Shown here in pieces: positions 59,182 through 64,000 of a DNA stretch of 64,000 nt. The notes below the pieces were generated by a model that saw nothing but the letters and a program-made list of their open reading frames with translations, made no database searches and was not told the origin of the DNA. The DNA lies in IMG/VR virus record IMGVR_UViG_3300037113_000024, positions 1 to 64,000 of that record; one strand, 5' to 3'. Made by a program: the position numbers and the translations under genes. Position 1 is the stretch's first letter. Every line of letters begins with the position of its first letter. This stretch comes from a virus.

Positions 59182-60306
59182 ATGCAAACTCTCGATAGCG
59201 TCGGCGTAGCCGAGTTCATTAAGCATGTCGCGATTAAGCTCGATCAGCCTGTCATGGTTGTCGGCACGTTCGGTTCGGCCAAGAGCGCCGTAACCAACCA
59301 AGTCGCGAGCGACCTTGACAGCCCCGAAGCGCTCGACGCGCTCCTGGGCGACCGCAACCAGTCTTTGATACCGACCGTATCAGACGACGGCGACACGCTC
59401 TACACCAAGTTCACCGGGACGATACTCTGCGACGTTCGCCTCGCTCAATACGAGAGCGTCGATCTCCGCGGCTTCCCCGGCGTCAACAAGGCGACGGGCA
59501 TGACGGTGTGGCATGCGCCGAGCACGCTTCCCTTCGTCGGCAACGACGACTTCCCCGACGACAAGATCATCATCCTGTTCCTCGATGAGATCACGTCGGC
59601 GACGCCGCCTGTCTTCAGCGTGGCCTACCAGTTGGTCAACGAGCGCCGCGTCGGCGAGCATGTGCTGAAGCCCAACGTTCGCGTGGTCTGCGCGGGCAAC
59701 CTCGAAAGCGACAAGGGCGTCGTCAACCGCATGCCCATGCCGTTGTGCAATCGCCTGACCTGGGTGCAGCAGGTCGTCAACCACAAGTCGTGGGCCGACT
59801 GGGCGCAGAGCGTCGGCATCACGCCGGTGGTCATCGCGTTCATCCACTTCAAGCCCAACCTACTCATGACCTACGACCCGGCCAAGGCCGAGAAGGTGGT
59901 CGCGACGCTGCGCACTTGGGAGAAGGCGGCTGCGTACTTGGTTGACGACATGCCCGAAGAGATCAAGTGGGCGGCGTGCGCCGGCTCGATTGGTCAGGGA
60001 CCGGCGACCGAGTTGCGCGCCTTCATTGATATCTGGCAGAAGGTGATCCCGCCCAAGCAGATCGCTGCCGACCCCGAGGGCACGCCGGTGCCGACCGAGG
60101 CGAGCATGCGATATGCGACTGCTGTATCTATCTCGGGAGCAATGTCGGGCAAGCTGCTCGCGCCGCTCTATCAGTACCTCAAGCGTCTGCCGCCTGAGTT
60201 CATCGTGCTGGCGTGGCAGTTGGCGCAGAAGCGCGACCAGCGGCTCTACAACACGCCCGAGTTTATGGATTTCACGAAAAGATATAGAAGCATATTCAAT
60301 ATGTAA
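59182..60306 (+). CDS. MoxR-family AAA+ ATPase
   Basis: 374 residues. Walker A GTFGSAKS (residues 28-35), in the GxxGxAKS form typical of MoxR/RavA proteins, Walker B IILFLDEIT, then NERRVGEH and VRVVCAGNLESD (sensor-like). C-terminal 120 residues are helical. MoxR ATPases work with VWA-domain proteins as chaperone-like remodelers; a VWA protein is encoded 1.2 kb downstream. Promoter P3 and a palindrome copy inside the gene (59364-59384) are noted. The target is unknown. Confidence 0.85.
   Translation: MQTLDSVGVAEFIKHVAIKLDQPVMVVGTFGSAKSAVTNQVASDLDSPEALDALLGDRNQSLIPTVSDDGDTLYTKFTGTILCDVRLAQYESVDLRGFPGVNKATGMTVWHAPSTLPFVGNDDFPDDKIIILFLDEITSATPPVFSVAYQLVNERRVGEHVLKPNVRVVCAGNLESDKGVVNRMPMPLCNRLTWVQQVVNHKSWADWAQSVGITPVVIAFIHFKPNLLMTYDPAKAEKVVATLRTWEKAAAYLVDDMPEEIKWAACAGSIGQGPATELRAFIDIWQKVIPPKQIAADPEGTPVPTEASMRYATAVSISGAMSGKLLAPLYQYLKRLPPEFIVLAWQLAQKRDQRLYNTPEFMDFTKRYRSIFNM
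59364..59384. promoter_or_regulatory. palindrome copy 8 (inside the MoxR gene)
   Basis: TTTGATAC / GTATCAGA, spacer CGACC; one mismatch. Unlike the other copies it lies inside a coding sequence, about 180 bases after the start, so it may be chance or an internal regulatory site. Confidence 0.45.
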
Positions 60307-60314
60307 GTATAGAG

Positions 60315-60331
60315 TTTCGGAGTAACCGAAA
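60315..60331 (+). promoter_or_regulatory. RNA hairpin that can hide the HNH ribosome binding site
   Basis: TTTCGG (60315-60320), AGTAA loop, CCGAAA (60326-60331), ending one base before ATG 60332. The Shine-Dalgarno-like CGGAG lies in the left arm and loop. In phage T4, stem-loops over the start of homing endonuclease genes limit their translation; this looks similar. Confidence 0.65.
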
Positions 60332-60733
60332 ATGCGTAATGATCCGATACGTAGAACGTATCTAGTCTGGTTCGCAATGGTGGGACGTTGCACTAAGCGT
60401 CACCACAAAAGCTATCCAGACTACGGCGGGCGAGGCATCCGCGTGTGCAAGAGGTGGCTAATATTTAGCAACTTCCTTGAGGACATGGGGCCATGCCCGT
60501 TGGGGTTGACACTCGAACGTCGCTGCAACGGCCGAGGGTACTGGCCGTCGAACTGTCGGTGGGCGACGCGCGCTGAGCAGGCGCGCAACTATCGCCGCAA
60601 CGTGTGGATCACATGGCGCGGCGAAACCAAATGCGTGAAGGACTGGAACACGCACTTCGGCCTCAAGCCGAACGTGCTCGCGTCACGTCTCAAGCGACGA
60701 ACTGTGCGTCAAGTCTTTTGTGAGCTTGACTAA
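60332..60733 (+). CDS. free-standing HNH homing endonuclease
   Basis: 133 residues. Pattern YGGRGIRVCKRW, FLEDMGPCPLGLTLERRCNGRGYWPSNCRWATRAEQARNYRR (given in pieces) is the phage HNH family signature; the catalytic His/Asn positions are degenerate relative to canonical, with LERRC.NGRGY. It is clearly related to the intein-nested HNH at 2402. The C-terminal 50 residues look like a DNA-binding/modifier part. Inserted between the MoxR and ribbon-helix-helix genes, i.e. inside the MoxR-VWA module. Likely mobile. Confidence 0.82.
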   Translation: MRNDPIRRTYLVWFAMVGRCTKRHHKSYPDYGGRGIRVCKRWLIFSNFLEDMGPCPLGLTLERRCNGRGYWPSNCRWATRAEQARNYRRNVWITWRGETKCVKDWNTHFGLKPNVLASRLKRRTVRQVFCELD

Positions 60734-60742
60734 CAAAACCAT

Positions 60743-60763
60743 GGTGATACGCGCCGTATCAAC
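60743..60763. promoter_or_regulatory. palindrome copy 9
   Basis: GGTGATAC / GTATCAAC, spacer GCGCC, the same spacer as copy 1. Core TGATAC...GTATCA perfect. Ends 19 bases before the preferred GTG at 60783. Confidence 0.72.
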
Positions 60764-60782
60764 CGAAGGAAAGGAATATGTT

Positions 60783-61286
60783 GTGGCACCCAGGACACGA
60801 GAGCAGCAGGACGCTTACAACGAGAAGCGTCGGCGTGAGAGTGCAGCGAAGCGTGGTGCGCCCCCGCCCGCACCGAAAGGGAAAGCGCCAGCAAAGAAGG
60901 CGAAGGCCCAAGCCAAAGTGAACGGCCACGCGCCGCCCAAGGTGAAGGCTAAGCCTCTACACGCCAAGGAGGGCCGAGCCAAGCCTGTCAAGTCGATCCC
61001 CGAGCATAAGATCGAGGACGCCCGCACCAACATGATCCAGCCAAAGCTGGCGACGATCCAGCAAACGAAACTGCCCGGCTTCACCATGGCCGGCTCGTAC
61101 GTCCGCAAGACGGGAGCGGGCAAGGGCAAGTTGCGCAACGGCACGCACCAATGCACTGTGGCTTTCACCACCGAGCAAATGAACTGGCTCGTGGCGAAGG
61201 CCGGCTTCAAGCTGGTGTCGCTTGCGGAGATGATCCGCATATGCGTGGTCGAGAGGATGGCGCGCCCCGATGGGAGTTCGACTTAG
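60783..61286 (+). CDS. ribbon-helix-helix DNA-binding protein
   Basis: 167 residues from GTG 60783, with AAGGA 7 bases upstream and the palindrome just before, like its neighbours; ATG 60741 and GTG 60720 in frame are alternatives. The first 100 residues are basic Ala/Lys/Pro linker (GKAPAKKAKAQAKVNG). The C-terminal 45 (HQCTVAFTTEQMNWLVAKAG, then KLVSLAEMIRICVVERM) match a CopG/MetJ-type ribbon-helix-helix: one beta strand, then two helices. Such dimers bind short palindromes, making this the best candidate for the TTTGATAC palindromes. Confidence 0.6.
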   Translation: MAPRTREQQDAYNEKRRRESAAKRGAPPPAPKGKAPAKKAKAQAKVNGHAPPKVKAKPLHAKEGRAKPVKSIPEHKIEDARTNMIQPKLATIQQTKLPGFTMAGSYVRKTGAGKGKLRNGTHQCTVAFTTEQMNWLVAKAGFKLVSLAEMIRICVVERMARPDGSST

Positions 61287-61512
61287 CGACTACGACTGGA
61301 CGGTGCTCGCTGCCTGCCAACTAGGCGGCGTGCGTCGCCGGTATAAGGACACGCCGTCCGGCATCTTGGTTGAATACTTCACCATGGGTGACACGGACGT
61401 GACGCAAAGCATCACCCGCCTAGAGCGGGCGGGCAGGATCGAACCACATCATATCACGTTGGGTGTGGACAAAGAGGGTCTGAAGGCCGCCATGAGAAGG
61501 GTAGTGAAATGA
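61270..61512 (+). CDS. small winged-helix-like protein
   Basis: 80 residues from ATG 61270, overlapping the previous stop by 17 bases. LSDYDWTVLAACQLGGVRRR and DVTQSITRLERAGRIEPHHITLG look like a small winged helix (helix, then a turn, then a recognition-like helix). Possibly regulatory. Its stop overlaps the next ATG as ATGA. Confidence 0.55.
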   Translation: MGVRLSDYDWTVLAACQLGGVRRRYKDTPSGILVEYFTMGDTDVTQSITRLERAGRIEPHHITLGVDKEGLKAAMRRVVK

Positions 61513-62723
61513 GCACCGCAGCAATCAAGCTAGACACCTACGACAAGGCGCGCTCGCAACTGCTGATCCGTCAGCCGTTCTTCGCGAGCGTCGTCCTGTC
61601 CACTGAGTGGATACCGGACGAGAAGATACCCACGGCCTGCACCGACATGGTGAAGGTGTGGTACAATCCCAAGTTCATTGACGACTTGGGCGTGGACCAC
61701 GCGATGTTCGTGCTGGTGCATGAGATCATGCACATCATCCTGAAGCACGGGCTGCGCCGCGGCTCACGCAAGCCGATCCGTTGGAACAAAGCGTGCGACT
61801 ACGCGATCAACCAAGAGTTGGTGGACAGCGGGCTGTCCATGCCGGACAGCGGGCTGATCGACAAGGCGAAGTACGGCGGCATGACGGCCGAGCAGATATA
61901 CGATATCCTTACGCAGGAGAAGGAGAAGGGCGGCGGCAAGGGCAAGGGCAAGCCCCCGCCGGGCACGAAGGTTCAGCCGGGTCAGCCGGGCGACCGCCCC
62001 GATGACGACGACGACGTTACCGACCTGGGCGAGATGGGCGCGGACGTGATGACGCCCGGCGAGCGGGACGGCAACGAGCCGACCGAGGCTGAGGCGCGTC
62101 AGATCAGCGCGAGCATCGACGGCAAGGTGGCGCAGGCTGCGACCATGGCGCGCGCCGCGGGCAAGCTGCCGGCGAACATCGCGCTCTTGGTTGACGGCGT
62201 GCTCAATCCTCCGCAGCCCTGGGAGATTGTGCTGCGCGAGTTCATGACGCGCATGGTGCAGCAGAATGAAACGTGGTCGCGCCGCAACCGGCGCTTCACT
62301 CCTATCCTACCCACGTCGTTCGATGTGGGCATGGGAGAGTTGGTCATCATCGGCGACACATCGGGCTCGATGATGGTGGACAAAATCTTTGCGCAGATCG
62401 CGGTGGAGATCAATCACTGCCGCGAGTACGTGAAGCCCGAGCGGACGCGCGTGGTCTGGGCCGACTACGCCGAGTGCTCGCATGAGCAGGTGTTCGAGCC
62501 GGACGAACAGGTGGTGCTCGAACCCAAGGGCGGCGGGGGCACAGACATGCGCCTGCCTCTCAGGTATGTGGAGAAGTTCCACCCCGACGTTGTGATCCTG
62601 ATCACGGACTGCGAGACGCCGTGGCCTTCACAGGAGACACCCTACCCGCTGATCGTGGCGAGCACGACCAATCAGAAGTGTCCCGACTGGGCGCTTCGCC
62701 TGCAACTGAGGACGCATGCCTGA
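61509..62723 (+). CDS. VWA-domain protein with N-terminal zinc-metallopeptidase-like (DUF2201) domain
   Basis: 404 residues. HEIMHIILKH at 71-80 (HExxHxxxxH zinc site) with KACDYAINQEL after it is the layout of DUF2201 putative metallopeptidases. Residues 140-200 are a charged linker (GGGKGKGKPPPGTK, DDDDDV). The C-terminal VWA domain has a MIDAS DTSGS at 283-287 (in IIGDTSGSMM), then a threonine loop (GGGTDMRLPL) and ITDCE. Proteins of this type pair with MoxR ATPases. Partner: the gene at 59182. Substrate unknown. Confidence 0.85.
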   Translation: MSTAAIKLDTYDKARSQLLIRQPFFASVVLSTEWIPDEKIPTACTDMVKVWYNPKFIDDLGVDHAMFVLVHEIMHIILKHGLRRGSRKPIRWNKACDYAINQELVDSGLSMPDSGLIDKAKYGGMTAEQIYDILTQEKEKGGGKGKGKPPPGTKVQPGQPGDRPDDDDDVTDLGEMGADVMTPGERDGNEPTEAEARQISASIDGKVAQAATMARAAGKLPANIALLVDGVLNPPQPWEIVLREFMTRMVQQNETWSRRNRRFTPILPTSFDVGMGELVIIGDTSGSMMVDKIFAQIAVEINHCREYVKPERTRVVWADYAECSHEQVFEPDEQVVLEPKGGGGTDMRLPLRYVEKFHPDVVILITDCETPWPSQETPYPLIVASTTNQKCPDWALRLQLRTHA

Positions 62724-63006
62724 AACGATGAAAGCGTACGACGTGCTTGCCAACATCGACCCGGACGGGAAAGCGGTGGCGACCAACGTCATCGTCCACC
62801 GCACGTTCAAAACCATCAACGACTACTTCGATCATGAGTACGTGCGTTGGTTGGTGGTGCGCGAGCATGGTGATCCGGTTGTTCGGGTCATTGACTTATG
62901 GGCCACGGAGATGACAGAAAGGTTTCCGTATGTTACGCCGTGGTTCATCCAAGAAACATTCGCGACGGCCGACCAAGCCGTTGCGTTCATAGCCCTCACT
63001 ATCTGA
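62716..63006 (+). CDS. hypothetical early protein
   Basis: 96 residues, overlapping the VWA gene by 8 bases. Beta-rich (KAVATNVIVHRTFKTINDYF), then a helical end with TATADQAVAFIAL-like sequence (ATADQAVAFIALTI). Size and a terminal F.T.DQA..F segment loosely recall the Trp-rich family, but the Gly-Trp and W-V marks are missing. Confidence 0.55.
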   Translation: MPETMKAYDVLANIDPDGKAVATNVIVHRTFKTINDYFDHEYVRWLVVREHGDPVVRVIDLWATEMTERFPYVTPWFIQETFATADQAVAFIALTI

Positions 63007-63022
63007 TACGTGTTGTATCAAC
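63002..63022. promoter_or_regulatory. palindrome copy 10
   Basis: TCTGATAC / GTATCAAC, spacer GTGTT. Overlaps the preceding TGA stop and ends 18 bases before ATG 63041, with AAGGAG between. Confidence 0.72.
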
Positions 63023-63040
63023 CGACCAAGGAGTAGAGTT

Positions 63041-63907
63041 ATGCAGATTGATCTCGCCTCGCGCATGATGCTCGTCAACGTCTCGATCTCTGTGTGGGAG
63101 GGGCGCAAGCTGGACAAGCGCATCACCCGCAAGACCATCGCTGACAACCACGTCAACGACGAGAAGGGGCTGCGCGTCAACAAGCTGCTCATCGACAGCG
63201 ACGCCTTCAAGGAGGTGCAGGCCACGTCGTCCGAGGTGCGTGACTTCGTGAAGACGAACACGCTGCCGTGGTACGACAAGGGCTACCGCGCTCTGCTGCG
63301 CCAGCGCTATCAGGCGTTCGTGGAAAAGTTCCACATCAAGGAGCAGAACTGGTGGGCCGCTGTCGATCACTTCGTCCGCGTCAAGTATCCGGCTGAGGTG
63401 GCGAAGGCCAGCTTCCGACTAGTCGATGCGTTCGTGGAGAGCGACTACCCCGGCGTCAACGAACTGCGGGACCGCTTCAAGCTGACGCTGGACATTGCGC
63501 CCATCGCCGGCGCGGATGACTTCCGCGTCAAGCTGGACGAGGCCACCGTCACAGACATACAGGACAAGATCAGGGCGGCGACCGAGCAGCGCGTGCACGA
63601 CGCCATGGTGGATGTGTGGGAGCGCGTCGAGAAAGCGGTGCAGCACTTCGCCGCCCGCACCGGCCCCGACATTGAGCGCTTCCATGCCACCACCGTGACG
63701 AACATGGTGGAGTTGGTTGACCTGCTGCCGGCGCTCAACCTGACCAACGATCCCAAGCTGAAGGAGATGGCGACCAAGCTGCGCAGCACGCTGTGCACCT
63801 ACGACCCGAAGGACCTGAAGAAGGACCTGTCCGTCCGCAAGGCGGCCAACCAAGACGCGGCCAAGATCATGGAAGACATGGAATCCTTTATGCAGGCGTT
63901 CCGCTGA
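63041..63907 (+). CDS. DUF3150-like protein of the MoxR-VWA module
   Basis: 288 residues. Opens LASRMMLVNVSISVWEGRKLDK, closely following the N-terminal pattern of phage DUF3150-type proteins (..ISIWTGRK..), then DSDAFKEVQATSSEVRDFVK, helices, LPWYDKGYRALLRQRYQAF and a long helical C-terminus. DUF3150 genes often lie beside MoxR and VWA genes. Here all three occur within 5 kb. The assignment is from pattern and context. Confidence 0.6.
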   Translation: MQIDLASRMMLVNVSISVWEGRKLDKRITRKTIADNHVNDEKGLRVNKLLIDSDAFKEVQATSSEVRDFVKTNTLPWYDKGYRALLRQRYQAFVEKFHIKEQNWWAAVDHFVRVKYPAEVAKASFRLVDAFVESDYPGVNELRDRFKLTLDIAPIAGADDFRVKLDEATVTDIQDKIRAATEQRVHDAMVDVWERVEKAVQHFAARTGPDIERFHATTVTNMVELVDLLPALNLTNDPKLKEMATKLRSTLCTYDPKDLKKDLSVRKAANQDAAKIMEDMESFMQAFR

Positions 63908-63968
63908 CCCGACTTGACGTAACCTTGGGTGCGGGGCTACCCCGTACCCTCCACAACAAAACAGTAGT

Positions 63969-63989
63969 TTTGATACACGGAGTACCAAG
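63969..63989. promoter_or_regulatory. palindrome copy 11
   Basis: TTTGATAC / GTACCAAG, spacer ACGGA. Ends one base before ATG 63991, and the spacer CGGA forms part of the only Shine-Dalgarno-like sequence, as in copy 4. Confidence 0.7.
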
Positions 63990-63990
63990 T

Positions 63991-64000
63991 ATGCAACTTA
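63991..64000 (+). CDS. start of a gene cut by the window edge
   Basis: ATG 63991 then CAACTT, directly after palindrome copy 11. Position and the palindrome/GGAG leader match the other early genes. Only three codons are visible. Confidence 0.4.

Noticed and set aside
60346-60362. Twelfth palindrome copy (GATAC...GTATC)
   Set aside because: Spacer is 7 bases rather than 5, outer arm bases do not match, and it lies within HNH coding sequence.
1-64000. tRNA genes, phage RNA polymerase, integrase, and tape-measure or tail-sheath genes
   Set aside because: I looked for these and saw no convincing cloverleaf, polymerase motif, tyrosine/serine recombinase motif or long tape-measure gene. A dedicated tRNA scan would settle the first.

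Overview
This window is a segment of a double-stranded DNA tailed bacteriophage genome with high G+C (roughly 60% by eye). It is not bacterial chromosome: nearly every recognisable gene is a phage replication, packaging, virion or lysis gene, genes are packed with 1-8 base stop/start overlaps, and there is no rRNA or metabolic operon. The N4-gp56-type major capsid protein, a P22/N4-style large portal, the absence of a tape measure, tail tube or sheath gene, and a 2271-residue virion protein with a metallopeptidase motif all point to a short-tailed (podovirus-like) phage. Three sigma-70-type promoters and intrinsic terminators suggest it uses the host RNA polymerase of a proteobacterium; no phage RNA polymerase gene is visible. 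The host cannot be named from the sequence.

Layout. (1) 1-15.8 kb, plus strand: replication and nucleotide metabolism. It holds a family A DNA polymerase interrupted by an intein, a DnaQ-like exonuclease, a MazG/DUF550-like nucleotide pyrophosphohydrolase, a Cas4/RecB-like nuclease, a VRR-NUC-like nuclease, a secreted SGNH hydrolase, an SNF2-like helicase, an SSB-like protein and a primase-helicase. A hairpin terminator at 15803-15832 separates this block from the converging virion genes. (2) 51.0-15.9 kb, minus strand: the late block. Read in its own direction it runs small terminase, large terminase, portal, scaffold, major capsid protein, decoration proteins, connector, the 2271-aa internal protein, endolysin and membrane lysis protein, tail fibres, a 781-aa Gly/Ala-repeat protein, and further virion proteins. 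(3) 51.0-52.9 kb: a divergence region with five 25-bp tandem repeats, an early promoter, a 28-codon gene, a strong terminator and about 0.6 kb of AT-rich non-coding DNA that may be an origin. (4) 52.9-64 kb, plus strand: early accessory genes, mostly unknown. These include a family of small Trp-rich paralogues and a MoxR AAA+ / VWA-metallopeptidase / DUF3150-like module with a free-standing HNH endonuclease inserted in it.

The most unusual features are these. The DNA polymerase intein sits inside motif B (the O helix) and carries a complete HNH homing endonuclease gene in a different reading frame. Eleven copies of a TTTGATAC-N5-GTATCAAA palindrome occur, all in the early region and nearly all directly upstream of start codons, and a ribbon-helix-helix protein encoded there is a candidate binder. 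The early genes form a paralogous family that I do not recognise. The MoxR-VWA-DUF3150 module is encoded by a phage. A heptamer, TTGGTTG/CAACCAA, is strongly over-represented across the whole window.
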